From Conus ventricosus (lineage: Eukaryota > Mollusca > Gastropoda > Neogastropoda > Conidae), in assembly GCA_018398815.1 (NCBI GenBank), contig CM031596.1, positions 72,024,986-72,088,985 of the forward strand: DNA of 64,000 nucleotides, given 5' to 3'. Positions 48,689-56,208 of the stretch are shown in pieces. Under the pieces are notes generated by a model, which saw nothing but the letters and a program-made list of their open reading frames with translations, ran no database searches and had not been told where the DNA came from. The position numbers and the translations under genes are program-made. Position 1 is the first letter of the stretch; every line of letters starts with the position of its first letter.

Positions 48689-49603
48689 GATGGTGACAGG
48701 AGGATTTAGGAGAAGGTCTTCACCTGATTGATTTTGAACAACTGAAGGTGGAGAATCAATCATTGAATGAAAAAATTGAAGAGAGAAACGAGGTAGGTGA
48801 CGTCATATACATACTTCCCTGTTGTGCAGACTTTGCCCCCCTCAGTTGCAGTGACTTATGACCAATATTTTTCCCTCTTACTTTTCTTGGTTTATCTGCT
48901 GAATGTGTATGTAGTCTGATTTTTTTCCCCTTTAAGAATGGCATGATTGCAAATGCCTTCAAGGATGTTATTAGAATGGGGTGTTGACATTGTATGTGAA
49001 AGTTTGCAAAGAGAATGATTAAAAATAATGATAATACTGGCTGGTGAAAGCTGAAGAATGCCACAGCTGATTTTTTTTTCTTCCAGAATTCATCTTTTCA
49101 TTCCCAAAATGTATCATTTGTTATGGAAAACATAGAATTTTAACATGTTAATGTTTGTTGATGGAGTTTGAATATGTTTTTTTAAAAGGGTGGGTGAAGT
49201 GTTAGTGTATGAGCCAAAGCGAGGCATTGTTAAAGTATAGTTGGAAGATTTTCACTCATATTTTAGCTTAAAATCAAATTTCTGCTGGTACACTAAGGGC
49301 TCACATATCCGAATTTTGACCTCAGAAAGTTGGCAGCTGTGAACAGTAAAGCAACAAAGACAATCATGAACCTGTCTAGGCTGGGAGGTGGGTGGGGCTG
49401 GGGGGTAGGGGTTGGGTGGGAGGACACCTGTGTCTCGGAGGCCAAGTGATGGTGTGATGTGACAGGAACTGCGAAAGCTGCGCCAGAAGATCTCCAGCAC
49501 CGTGCAGGTAGTGACTCACCTGAAGGAGAAGATGCAGTTTGTCAGCATGAAAAACCGCATTCAGTTGAAAGGACTTCAGGAGGTGGAAGGCCGACTCTCC
49601 CAA
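20204..49603 (+). CDS. CFAP184: CCDC96/CFAP184-like ciliary coiled-coil protein, ten exons seen, C-terminus not found
   Basis: Exons: 20204-20215, 23616-24017, 24778-24905, 28454-28670, 34341-34421, 40599-40749, 42947-43140, 45129-45248, 48700-48792, 49466-49603, all with AG/GT borders and phases that agree except for two internal length errors. About 510 residues are covered. The first 270 are acidic and of low complexity; the rest is charged coiled coil. The segments EELLEQYR, ALYFCKKK, GEGLHLIDFEQLK and NEKIEERNE are those I associate with the CCDC113/CCDC96 domain family (DUF4201). CFAP184 works with CFAP263 (CCDC113) near the base of radial spoke 3 in motile cilia, linking it to the nexin-dynein regulatory complex. 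The acidic N-terminus favours CCDC96 over CCDC113. The last 60-100 residues expected for the family were not found up to 64000. No transcript evidence is available. Confidence 0.85.
20870..21170 (-). repeat. tRNA-derived SINE in intron 1
   Basis: The minus strand from about 21168 reads like a tRNA: A box TAGCTCAGTTGG (21156-21145), an anticodon-loop-like CTCGTAA (would be threonine, CGT), and a B-box-like GGTTCGCATTC (21112-21102). About 200 bp of unrelated body follows, so this is a SINE or tRNA pseudogene rather than a working tRNA gene. Confidence 0.7.
21171..23615. other. remainder of intron 1
   Basis: Microsatellites: (TAA)n at 21442-21467, (CA)n at 21767-21850 and (GT)n at 23134-23193. 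The stretch 21468-21530, with ATAGCGCC and AAGCGCTTTACA, resembles a dispersed element found in many marine invertebrates, but I cannot name it. No coding sequence. Confidence 0.5.
23616..24017 (+). CDS. CFAP184: CFAP184 exon 2, acidic, with coding minisatellite and frameshift
   Basis: Acceptor TTTCAG at 23610-23615; donor GTCAGC at 24018. Entry is phase 0; the next exon needs exit phase 1, so the length should leave remainder 1 on division by 3, but it is 402 (remainder 0). The reading VITIPTETPVDEE...LEEGNAVE runs in one frame to about 23750, then the VEEGHA repeat and the end APPEPLP are in another. One unit, GTGGAAAGGGT at 23746-23756, is one base shorter than its neighbours (GTGGAAGAGGGT), which locates the break. 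Confidence 0.75.
23743..23998 (+). repeat. 18-bp coding minisatellite (Val-Glu-Glu-Gly-His-Ala)
   Basis: About fourteen copies of GTGGAAGAGGGTCATGCT within exon 2. Variants change His to Asp or Asn and Val to Ala, and the length is kept at 18 bp except for one 17-bp unit. The period keeps the frame, and the encoded peptide stays acidic. Confidence 0.93.
24018..24777. other. intron 2
   Basis: Holds a G-run of about 40 bases with few interruptions (24305-24347) and a C-run followed by A-rich sequence (24588-24638). No gene. Confidence 0.6.
24778..24905 (+). CDS. CFAP184: CFAP184 exon 3, acidic
   Basis: Acceptor TTGACAG before 24778, donor GTACTT at 24906. Enters with two bases of a split codon and leaves in phase 0. 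Encodes a Glu-rich stretch (EEGEGHQMEIHGDVEEVEPG and on). Confidence 0.75.
25546..27149 (+). mobile_element. hAT-like DNA transposon, 1604 bp, 6-bp target duplication
   Basis: Perfect 14-bp terminal inverted repeats: CAGGGATGAAAACA (25546-25559) and TGTTTTCATCCCTG (27136-27149). Flanks CACCAT at 25540-25545 and 27150-27155 are the target duplication. Inside are a (CCGCCGT)-type cluster (25561-25630), one short reading frame, a CA/C-rich stretch (26304-26536) and a GC-rich block near the right end. No transposase is seen, so it is probably non-autonomous. CAGGG ends fit hAT; a 6-bp duplication differs from the usual 8. Confidence 0.8.
25756..25875 (+). CDS. short lysine-rich reading frame inside the hAT-like element
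   Basis: Thirty-nine codons from ATG to TGA. It starts MASIHSES, has six Lys in a row from an A-run, and ends with an acidic stretch. It could be the first exon of a lost transposase or a gene tag carried by the element. I do not recognise it. Confidence 0.3.
   Translation: MASIHSESLPPASANKTKKKKKKEVCEPLEDRVAAEGRV
27440..28110 (+). mobile_element. CR1/L2-like LINE fragment (end of reverse transcriptase)
   Basis: Across shifting frames the sequence gives segments typical of the region after the reverse transcriptase active site in CR1/L2 LINEs: LKLNDDETEA-like (about 27570-27600), LDLNLDSDLSE (about 27690-27720), FLHSIRSD*CNTLL (about 27825-27860) and ALHHPL-QVQDSA (about 27880-27915). Heavily decayed; the ends are uncertain. 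Confidence 0.65.
28454..28670 (+). CDS. CFAP184: CFAP184 exon 4, acidic
   Basis: Acceptor TGACAG before 28454, donor GTTTGT at 28671. 217 bp, phase 0 in, phase 1 out. Encodes a Glu/Asp/Ser/Ala-rich segment beginning LEDTKSSSDHAAV. Open throughout with no break. Confidence 0.75.
28671..29490. other. intron 4, left part
   Basis: Contains (GT)n at 29263-29320. Three short related blocks near 28790-28890 share GTACATGTCCACTGTTAA-like words. No gene. Confidence 0.5.
29491..31610. repeat. 36-bp minisatellite, about 59 copies, 2.1 kb
   Basis: Unit close to TTCAGTTTTATTGAAATG followed by CCCCATGTGTTCATGCAG. The left part mostly has TTTTATTG and CAGTTC, the right part (from about 30750) TTTAATTG, TGTCTC and CAGATC. 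Around 30340-30530 two unit types alternate as a 72-bp higher-order repeat. Since 36 is a multiple of three, frames stay open on both strands (12-residue periods such as FIEMPHVFMQIS). It lies inside intron 4 of the ciliary gene, so translation is unlikely. Confidence 0.95.
31698..31709. repeat. target-site duplication, left copy
   Basis: ATGAGGATCCTT here and at 33708-33719, flanking the Jockey-like LINE. Confidence 0.9.
31710..33707 (+). mobile_element. Jockey-like LINE, 5'-truncated copy, 12-bp target duplication
   Basis: Two kb of the 3' part of a LINE. It begins inside the reverse transcriptase (PQGSILSPALFSI), ends after the T-run at 33589-33612 with a conserved 3' end (GTGGTGACAGCC to CTATAAGCAACATTA) and a (TTATC)n tail. 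The same 3' end occurs at 55216-55306 and 62190-62263. Confidence 0.93.
31715..33512 (+). pseudogene. LINE ORF2: end of reverse transcriptase, RNase H, C-terminal zinc motif
   Basis: Reverse transcriptase with the catalytic LFVDD (about 31815-31830). An RNase H domain follows with FTDGSKSEDG (about 32715-32745), YSAELTAL (about 32815-32840), LSDSLSAL (about 32890-32920) and HVGIGGNEMVDRLAK (about 33030-33075). The end has a Cys/His cluster, CHAPLTMKHVLLEC (about 33345-33390). Frame changes near 31985 (T-run), 32310, 32450 and 33119 break it. It belongs to the mobile element, not to the host gene. Confidence 0.88.
34341..34421 (+). CDS. CFAP184: CFAP184 exon 5, start of conserved coiled coil, with frameshift
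   Basis: Acceptor TTTTGCAG before 34341; donor GTGAGT at 34422. Entry needs phase 1 and exit phase 0, so length should leave remainder 2; it is 81. The upstream reading (VTSDNADGEQEEKKYD) is acidic like exons 3 and 4, and the end (EELLEQYR) is in another frame. The shift lies near 34394-34400 (TGATAGAGGAG) and fits one extra base or two missing ones. Confidence 0.7.
34422..35632. other. intron 5, left part
   Basis: (CT)n at 34541-34598. The interval 35300-35630 has an open frame without motifs I recognise, directly outside the piggyBac-like left end; I do not call it a gene. Confidence 0.45.
36111..36479 (-). pseudogene. piggyBac transposase, C-terminal DDE part
   Basis: The minus strand reads AVQDYMAGVDMSDQLMAY (about 36335-36280) followed by RKTMKWWKTLFFSSCDL (about 36270-36215). 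MGGVD-x-x-DQ and KWWKKLFF-type motifs mark the last part of the DDE domain of PGBD4-like transposases. A central portion is missing or unrecognisable. Confidence 0.82.
36791..36875. repeat. (CA)n microsatellite
   Basis: About 80 bp of CA repeats inside the piggyBac-like element. Confidence 0.95.
37230..37529 (-). pseudogene. piggyBac transposase, acidic N-terminus
   Basis: Starts with ATG at 37529 (MASQRSVRHCRAGELL) and becomes Asp/Glu-rich (SDSSDEDFDPYSG-like), as in PGBD4-type transposases. A stop near 37437 interrupts it. Confidence 0.65.
37791..38390. other. intron 5, middle, no gene
   Basis: Nothing recognised beyond a T-run at 38132-38145. Confidence 0.4.
38400..38770 (+). mobile_element. 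LINE C-terminal fragment
   Basis: Shifting frames give ALSRLRTGICR (about 38480-38510), the Cys/His-like segment ending HTLQDCPAYKF (about 38590-38620) and GRRHDLEK (about 38665-38690). This order is that of the tail after RNase H in Jockey-type LINE proteins. No reverse transcriptase is preserved here. Confidence 0.5.
38771..40598. other. intron 5, right part
   Basis: (GT)n at 40452-40497. No gene recognised. Confidence 0.5.
40599..40749 (+). CDS. CFAP184: CFAP184 exon 6, coiled coil
   Basis: Acceptor TTCTTTCAG before 40599; donor GTACGT at 40750. 151 bp, phase 0 in, phase 1 out. Encodes NAKMERQWILRQNLEVQNKL followed by ALYFCKKK, matching the start of the conserved coiled-coil domain. Confidence 0.88.
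40725..41015. repeat. about 85-bp imperfect repeat, three copies, spanning an exon end
   Basis: Words such as ATGTAATATACTGCTAG (at about 40815, 40890 and 40980) and TGTACTTGTAGCA recur. One intronic copy has TTAAATTCAGGAGTAAGTAT (about 40917-40936), which resembles the exon 6 end and donor TTAAATTCATGGGTACGTAT, so exon end and splice site were duplicated. Confidence 0.75.
41016..41668. other. intron 6, part without recognised features
   Basis: AT-rich; nothing recognised. Confidence 0.4.
41674..42025. mobile_element. hAT-like MITE, 352 bp
   Basis: Ends CAGAGTTCATACAGG (41674-41688) and CCTGTATGAACCCTG (42011-42025) are inverted repeats with one mismatch. TTAGA flanks both sides (41669-41673 and 42026-42030). 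Repeated GGAAAAGTCTGGAAAA words lie near both ends. No coding capacity. Confidence 0.82.
42031..42946. other. intron 6, right part with (ATC)/(CAC) repeats
   Basis: A trinucleotide tract of ATC and CCA/CAC units lies at 42805-42910, ending only 36 bp before the exon 7 acceptor, where a polypyrimidine tract would be expected. Confidence 0.6.
42947..43140 (+). CDS. CFAP184: CFAP184 exon 7, coiled coil
   Basis: Acceptor CTACCAG before 42947; donor GTAGGT at 43141. 194 bp, phase 1 in, phase 0 out. Encodes a heptad-like charged segment (AQADDLCEQKLEDKENYQRQ and on) ending SRSGRPISPL. Confidence 0.88.
43141..45128. other. intron 7
   Basis: No gene recognised. A (GAA)n at 44281-44302 follows a stretch (about 44100-44280) that may be the 3' end of a short interspersed repeat; this is a guess. 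Confidence 0.4.
45129..45248 (+). CDS. CFAP184: CFAP184 exon 8, coiled coil
   Basis: Acceptor TGTGCAG before 45129; donor GTGAGT at 45249. 120 bp, phase 0 both sides. Encodes DIEQYVMTYNKKEAEVSAVR then MKNIRLKYRIKKREQLLKAR, a segment typical of the CCDC113/CCDC96 family. Confidence 0.92.
45386..46162 (+). mobile_element. hAT-like element, 777 bp, 6-bp target duplication
   Basis: Inverted ends CAGGGCTTCTG (45386-45396) and CAGAAGCCCTG (46152-46162); GGTAAT flanks both sides (45380-45385 and 46163-46168). GGGGTCCC and GGACCCCTT words recur near both ends. An internal block of about 75-80 bp (GCGAGTAGGGAAGCCTCC to AAGCTTAACGCTAGA) is present twice. A short reading frame starts at 45874. Confidence 0.85.
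45518..46266. repeat. tandem duplication, unit 1 (749 bp)
   Basis: Starts ACTGCCTTCAACATC inside the hAT-like element and ends AGTATTAGTGTC in its right flank. Repeated head-to-tail at 46267-47029. Confidence 0.95.
45874..45960 (+). CDS. short reading frame inside the hAT-like element
   Basis: Starts MSLEAWLTKSSSQKRK and continues VAEEQDREG; the following in-frame codons (to 46113) read as hydrophobic low-complexity sequence and are probably not coding. N-termini of this style, a hydrophobic start then a Lys/Arg-rich stretch, begin many hAT and zinc-finger transposase proteins. A second, nearly identical copy starts at 46637. Possibly a first exon; function unknown. Confidence 0.3.
46267..47029. 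repeat. tandem duplication, unit 2 (763 bp)
   Basis: Nearly identical to unit 1. It contains the right inverted end with one change (CAGAAGCTCTG, 46915-46925) and the GGTAAT flank, but no left inverted end. So host machinery, not transposition, made this copy. Confidence 0.95.
47030..48699. other. intron 8, right part
   Basis: C-run followed by T-run (47389-47421), a GGA-rich purine tract (about 48150-48450) and (GT)n at 48632-48688 ending 11 bp before the exon 9 acceptor. No gene. Confidence 0.6.
48700..48792 (+). CDS. CFAP184: CFAP184 exon 9, most conserved coiled-coil segment
   Basis: Acceptor GGTGACAG before 48700; donor GTAGGT at 48793. 93 bp, phase 0 both sides. Encodes EDLGEGLHLIDFEQLKVENQ then SLNEKIEERNE; GLHLIDFEQLK is the motif that most strongly marks the CCDC113/CCDC96 family. 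The usual pyrimidine-rich tract before the acceptor is replaced by a GT repeat. Confidence 0.95.
48793..49465. other. intron 9
   Basis: No gene. A G-rich stretch (about 49380-49425) precedes the acceptor. Confidence 0.5.
49466..49603 (+). CDS. CFAP184: CFAP184 exon 10, last exon found
   Basis: Acceptor TGTGACAG before 49466; donor GTAAAT at 49604. 138 bp, phase 0 both sides. Encodes ELRKLRQKISSTVQVVTHLK then EKMQFVSMKNRIQL, typical of the family. A donor at its end means at least one more exon is expected; I found none to 64000. Confidence 0.92.
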
Positions 49604-50783
49604 GTAAATGCTCTTTACATCTCCTAGGTTCCAGCTGTCAGAGTAGTTTTGTTTTTGTCATGTTTCTGATTGATTTTTGCAATGTCTTCTGTGTGCTTAG
49701 AATGTCTTCTCTGTGCTCACTGTCTTCTGTCCTATTTGTCAGCTTTTGTTGGATTTTTTTTGTGGGTCACTCTATTGTTGGCATGTTTTGTGCTTGTTTT
49801 GCTTGAATTCAGGCATGGCGTTGTCTGGAATGTAAAGTTTCAAAGTGATGAAGATAGTAGAGTGGCATGTCAGATCTTCAAAGCATTGTCTGCTGCTTTT
49901 GATGTTGAAAACGAAACAGAACTGAAGCACTGCAGTTATATCTTGTTCTGTACTTTAAGTCATTAGTCTTATCAGACATATGTTATTATTGTAGGATATT
50001 TAACAATGATACACAAGTTTTTAGGAGAATCTTTTGAGGTAAAGGCACGCACACACACACACACACACACACATGCACACACTTTGACATTATTGGCTGT
50101 CTCCCTGTTGCCCCTCCCTTCCCACCTCACACCCTCCAAACATCTCTATCTACATCCCCTGCCCTCCTCTCCTTCACCCCATCCTCACATCCACTCCCCC
50201 CTCCCCCCCCAACTCCCTTGCATACATGCACACACATACATACAAACACATTTGTGTGCATTCGCTGAAAAGATTTAAATGAAGCCTGTGTGTTTGGAGT
50301 ATTGGATTTTGGGAGGAATGGGATACTTCTTTGGTTTGGTGCCAATGACTTGGTGAGGATCTGTCATGTTCTGTATGCTTTTAACACTGTTAAGCATGTT
50401 TGGTGAGGAAGGCAACTCCAGCAGTCACAACATACACTTTGTACCTCTTCTCCAAATTCCCTTTAAAACTTAAATGTTACGAAGGATATTGCCCACATTG
50501 TTGGACATGTGTAAAAAAAGAAATTCATTCTCTGGTCAGTTGCACTAAATAAAAAGTATGAAGGCTGAAGTTAACATATCTCTGCTACATCAGACCCCAA
50601 TTTGTGTCAACAACACCAAAGCGAAATATTCCATTCTGATAACCTACAAATCCATGTAATTATTTTGAATGTACATGTTGTTGTGCTTGCATACAGGTGA
50701 AAATAGAATGATGACTTTGTACAAGTTATGCTTGAGAGAGAAGCTGTGAAGGAAGGAAGGAATACACTGGAGTTCCAGCCCAA
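49604..50783. other. region after exon 10, no gene
   Basis: (CA)n at 50048-50074 and a C-rich stretch at 50100-50220. No continuation of the ciliary protein was recognised. Confidence 0.5.
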
Positions 50784-51830
50784 GTACAGGGGAATGCACC
50801 CAGTATTCAGCCATCGTACAGGGGAATGCACCCAGTATTCAGCCATCGTACAGGGGAATGCACCCAGTATTTAGCCATAGTACAGGGGAATGCACCCAGT
50901 ATTTAGCCATAGTACAGGGGAATGCACCCAGTATTTAGCCATAGTACAGGGGAATGCACCCAGTATTTAGCCATCGTACAGGGGAATGCACCCAGTATTT
51001 AGCCATAGTACAGGGGAATGCACCCAGTATTCAGCCATAGTACAGGGGAATGCACCCAGTATTTAGCCATAGTACAGGGGAATGACCCAGTATTCAGCCA
51101 TCGTACAGGGGAATGCACCCAGTATTTAGCCATAGTACAGGGAATGCACCCAGTATTTAGCCATAGTACAGGGGAATGCACCCAGTATTTAGCCATCGTA
51201 CAGGGGAATGCACCCGGTATTTAGCCATAGTACAGGGGAATGCACCCAGTATTCAGCCATCGTACAGGGGAATGCACCCAGTATTCAGCCATCGTACAGG
51301 GGAATGCACCCAGTATTCAGCCATCGTACAGGGAATGCACCCAGTATTTAGCCATAGTACAGGGGAATGCACCCAGTATTTAGCCATAGTACAGGGGAAT
51401 GCACCCAGTATTTAACCATAGTACAGGGGAATGCACCCAGTATTTAGCCATCGTACAGGGAATGCACCCAGTATTTAGCCATAGTACAGGGAATGCACCC
51501 AGTATTCAGCCATCGTACAGGGGAATGCACCCAGTATTTAGCCATCGTACAGGGAATGCACCCAGTATTCAGCCATCGTACACGGGAATGCACCCAGTAT
51601 TTAGCCATAGTACAGGGGAATGCACCCAGTATTTAGCCATAGTACAGGGGAATGCACCCAGTATTTAGCCATAGTACAGGGGAATGCACCCAGTATTCAG
51701 CCATTGTACAGGGAATGCACCCAGTATTCAGCCATCGTACAGGGGAATGCACCCAGTATTCAGCCATCGTACAGGGGAATGCACCCAGTATTCAGCCATC
51801 GTACAGGGGAATGCACCCAGCATTCAGCAA
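50784..51830. repeat. 32-bp minisatellite, about 33 copies
   Basis: Unit GTACAGGGGAATGCACCC followed by AGTATTCAGCCATC. Two alternating variants (TTCAGCCATC and TTTAGCCATA) are mixed along the array, and several units have GGG in place of GGGG (31 bp). Short open frames across it are artefacts. Confidence 0.96.
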
Positions 51831-51929
51831 CTTGTAAGGGAAAATAATTTCTGGAAGCACCAACTGCAGAATGGATGAAAATAAAACCACCAGCATTGTA
51901 GAAGCATAAACCAGTACCTCTTGATACAT

Positions 51930-52265
51930 ATGGTATTACCATGTGTTGTTGAAACACTCTTCAGGATTATTGTCTCCATGACACAGAGTTTGTCTCACAC
52001 ACAGACGCACAAAAACACTAACAAACTCGCACACATACATATTGTATTACCATGTAATGTTGAAACACTCTTCAGGATTTTTTTCACGACAAAGAGTTCT
52101 AGTCTCACACACAGACGCACAAAAACTCTCACAAACTCACACACATACATATTATATTACCATGTAGTGTTGAAACACTCTTCAGGATTTTTTTCACAAC
52201 AGAGAGTTCTAGTCTCACACACAGATGCACAAATACACTCACAAACTCACACACAAGCTTACTTG
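51930..52265. repeat. about 112-bp tandem repeat, 3 copies
   Basis: Each copy starts TATTACCATGT, then TTGAAACACTCTTCAGGAT and CACACACAGAYGCACAAA. Starts near 51932, 52045 and 52157. Confidence 0.9.
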
Positions 52266-52269
52266 TGCA

Positions 52270-52297
52270 TGCGCGCGCACACACACACACATACACA

Positions 52298-52349
<52 letters not shown>

Positions 52350-52350
52350 T
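52270..52350. repeat. (CA)n microsatellite
   Basis: CA repeats with short interruptions. Confidence 0.93.
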
Positions 52351-53639
52351 ATGCACACACTCGTTTGTATGCACACATGTACGCATCTATACGCATGCCC
52401 ATGTTTCCTTGTACACAACCATTTCTATTTTTGCACAAATACTTAAAAGCTAACATGAAAATCAGTGTCTTGTGCCAGTGAAAATAGAATTTTAGAAATG
52501 AATAACGGAGGCAGTGGCCGACTTCGACTGGTGTTCAGATGCTATAAAAGTGGAAGCAGTCAGGAGGTGGAAAGAGGAGAGGGGGGTGGGGGGGGGGGGG
52601 GGGGGGGGGGGGCGGGAAAGAGGGAGAGAGGCTGCCGCTAGTTTACTTTGCTTCCCTCGGGAACTATGGTATGAGCAAGTGGTTCAAAAAATGCTGCCTT
52701 CCTTATGTGGGGGGTTGTCTGTATGACTTCACCCCAAAATTTTTCCCAAAAGTGCGTTGTCATCATGCGCTACATAATTGAGGGTTATGTAAGTTATGCT
52801 TTTGTTTTGTTTTTTCCCCGTTTCCCCACTTCTCAGCTAAAAAAAATTCCAGCCAAAAGTAAATTGATTTGTCTTGTGTTATTGGCAATGTTAAGGCAAA
52901 CAAAAAAAGCTTTTGAATTATGTTTAGGATTTATTGGCTTGTTTTCATAAAATGATAAAGTTTTTGTAGGTATATCGGGAAGATAGGTTAAGTGGGTAAT
53001 GTGGTCTATATTTGTAAAACTTTTTTCCCCGTATGTTAGGGAGAAATTTCCCTTTTAAACGTGAAGAGGTCTGACTTGAAAAGGGGCATTTGAATTTGGT
53101 TTGCGTTATAGTCAGGGGGGTGAAATCTGTATTTTCAAAAAAAACTAATACCCTAAAGTTTCGGTTAAAAGCAAACATCCCTGTTTCTGAAATCTTTGAG
53201 TATTCGAAGACAACCTGGGGGAATGGCCCTTCCAAATTTGCCCATTGGCCCCCTGACACTTTTTAAAATGGCCGCCGAAAACGCACTTTTCTGCATTATC
53301 TCAGTTGCAATGAACATAAGTAACACATCAATTAATGTCAATTGTACCATTTTCTGGTACAGGGAAATCAAATTTGACACTCTCTTCTGTGTAAATGTGA
53401 GTTGACTATAAAATGTTTACAAAAGTGAAATATAGGCTACTTTAGAGAACTCGAGACACATATAAAGTGATTAAAACATTATTTCCAGCATATGGTGTGT
53501 CGGTCTCTCGGAGTTCCTGTCAACATGTACAGAAAATAGAATCTTTGTGGTGTCGGTCTCTCTGGAGTGCAACTTTTTGGGTATCGTTTGGGGCCAGGTC
53601 TAACAAACTGTACTTCATTCAGTTATCTGCTGCTCAGGA
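52351..53639. other. gene-free DNA with a G-run
   Basis: A run of about 35 G with one T (52578-52613) in a purine-rich setting. No gene recognised. Confidence 0.5.
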
Positions 53640-55215
53640 GACACGGGATTTCTGCAGTTTCCTCTGTAACGAGCATGCCTTTGTGCAGAGCAAGGAGCCA
53701 GCTGGGTGCATCTGCACCGCAGTGTGTTGCACTGATGCTGCTTCCTCGTTCCCTGCTCTATTCCACAACCCTCATGATGTGAGCTCCATGCAAATGGCTG
53801 TCGAAGGCTCTCTGTGAAGAGTTAAGGCTCAAGTTCGCATGGCTGTCATCCTGATTTCAAACTAGCTGCAGCACTGTCCACTGCTGGAGGCAAGTGCTGA
53901 TTGCCTCTAGTGCTCGCTTCAGATCAAAGTCGATAATGTGATCGTTCTGATGTGCAGTAACAGGAGCATCACGGGTGGGAGGATAGGTTTTCAATACTTC
54001 TCTTTTTCACTGTGTAAGAGATCACACGAAACTGGTGAAACTGATTGCTGCATGCCTGTCTGGGTTGTACAAATCTACAGACAAAAGAGCAGCATCAGCC
54101 AAAAACAGACTCATAGGAAAGTATTCTTTTCCTAGTTTTTGAAGATGCTATAGGTTGCTGATCAAAAAGGAGCAAGCGTGATAGCTTGCGCCACATGCCA
54201 GCAATTTGGCTTGTGTCGGAACCGTGATAGCATGAAATGCTAACAGAAGATTCTCCTTTCTGCATCAGTGTTGTTGATGTGGTGGACAGGGACATAATGT
54301 TCCTTCCGTGGCTCCAGACTGCATTCCAAAGGAAAAGGCCTAAGCTGTGGTTGGTGGGCAAGGAGGAGGATGAGGGACATCGGTTTTTGTCACGACTGAC
54401 AACAACAGTATGAGGAGTCTTCGTTTCTCTTGCTTCTCTTGCTTTGGTAGCGCTGTGGGTATCTGCTGCTTCATGATCAGTGAGGAAAGGTGTGATACGT
54501 CTCTTACTGTTGATGTCTGCCTTTTGCAGGCTTTTGAATCACCACTGGTACCAGTTCTCTGCCTGCTATTAATTTGGATCTGCTGGATAGCTGGACATAA
54601 AAAAGTCTGTCAGACTGGCTTGTTTTCATTCAGTGTGATGAATCTGTCCCACTGGCCAAATTGGTTTCTTGACTGCAGACTCCTTTTGATAGTTTGTTTC
54701 TTTCCACTCTTGTAGCACGGGCTGTTGATTTGATGTGTCTGTGGTTTGTATATGTCAAAGACGATGGCAACTCGGGTACATTGTTGAAATAGGCTCTTCC
54801 ACGTGATTGTGCAAAGTTGTCTGCTCCTTTATCCAAAGGTCTTTGATCCCAACCGGTTTCAAGGGCTTGAACCATAGCCCCTACCATCTTCGATGGTGCA
54901 GGGTCAGGGTTGGTGTTTTCTGGGGACTGGCATTTAAGGCAAAGCCTTTTGAGTTTTTTTACCCTGTTTAGCCTTGTTTCTGGGTAGTCGCAGTTTGCGA
55001 CGGTCAGCTGTTGCATGAGGATAGGAGGGGAATTTTGAACAGTGTTCTTGCTGTAACAGCCTGTCACATCAATGTCTCTTCCTGCTTCCATTGCTGTTAT
55101 CACACGTCTGAACAGACTCTCTGTATGCTTTCTCATTTACAGCTTTCTGTTTTTCAGTTCAATCTGTACTGTGTACATGCTATCCAAAATGTTTGAAGCT
55201 TCTGTGTCTTGATGG

Positions 55216-55306
55216 GACTGGTGAAGTTGATTTTAAACGTGGTGACAGCCTGATGTGGCACTTTGCGGTCGGCTGGGCTATAAGCAACATTATCTTTTTC
55301 TTATCG
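55216..55306 (+). mobile_element. Jockey-like LINE, extreme 3' tail only
   Basis: About 90 bp matching the 3' end of the LINEs at 31710-33707 and 56209-62263, including GTGGTGACAGCC and CTATAAGCAACATTATC. A very short 5'-truncated copy; no clear target duplication. Confidence 0.85.
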
Positions 55307-56196
55307 TATTCTGTCAGGAAAACCTGTTGTGTTGTCTTTGAATCTTTCCCGGACAAAGTCTTTGTTGACTGACTTCCCTAATTCTTCTGCCATCAATAAA
55401 GTAATTCTTCCAGCATCATGGTAACATCCCCAGTGGTGAGTGATGAAACAAGCTCTGGATGGATGGGTGGGCAAAGAGATTGAGACAGGAACAGACCAAC
55501 GAGGTTTTGCACATCATCATGGTCCTGCTTCATCTGCTTCTTTCCAAAAGTCCTTGTGTCCCCCCCACCCAAATTTCTTTTCTCCTCTTTGATGTCTGTA
55601 GTCAAGTGAACATCGTCTTTAGTTTGCTTTAGTGTAACTTTTGCAAGTTTTGCTATTTGTTGTATGTCAGGCACCATCTGTCTTGGCTGTGTCTGTCCTG
55701 TTATCCCAACACCAAGACCTCTGCAACTTTGCCAATTTGGGTTACATGTTCGATGCCTTGATAATCTCGGGTTTGGTTGAACTTTTGCTGAGACTCTCTT
55801 TGTCACAAAATCACAGTTTGGATCCTTGATAAACCTCTGTGTTGTCTGGGAGTGCATTTTCATGTCTGCCAAGAAAACTGTTCCCCTGTGAGTGTAATGA
55901 GATGGTCCGGGCACCTAAACCATGGAAGCATTTCTGCAAAGGATGGATGAGTGGTACAGCTCCAGTCAAACACTTCACGGAGTGAGCGTGTTGAGAGCGC
56001 AGACGTGAATGAAAACCTGCTTCCTGTAATTCATCCAGTACTGACAAGGTTGCGCTCTCTGAAAACAGCAGGGCGTCAAACTCTATTGTACAATTGGTAT
56101 TACTTGTCAATCTCAGTCAGCAGATATGCTACAGACAATCTGATCTGTTCTTCATCCTTGTATGACGGAAACCACCTACTACCATCTTTGTGCTTC

Positions 56197-56208
56197 CTCG
56201 AGACTTTC
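56197..56208. repeat. target-site duplication, left copy
   Basis: CTCGAGACTTTC here and at 62264-62275. Confidence 0.92.

Noticed and set aside
53165..53405. Short open frames near 53.2 kb
   Set aside because: No motif, no conserved composition and frames on both strands of equal length; treated as chance.
54630..55136. Stand-alone 168-residue gene on the minus strand
   Set aside because: Neighbouring frames continue the same protein-like sequence, so this is one piece of the decayed repeat at 53640-63740.
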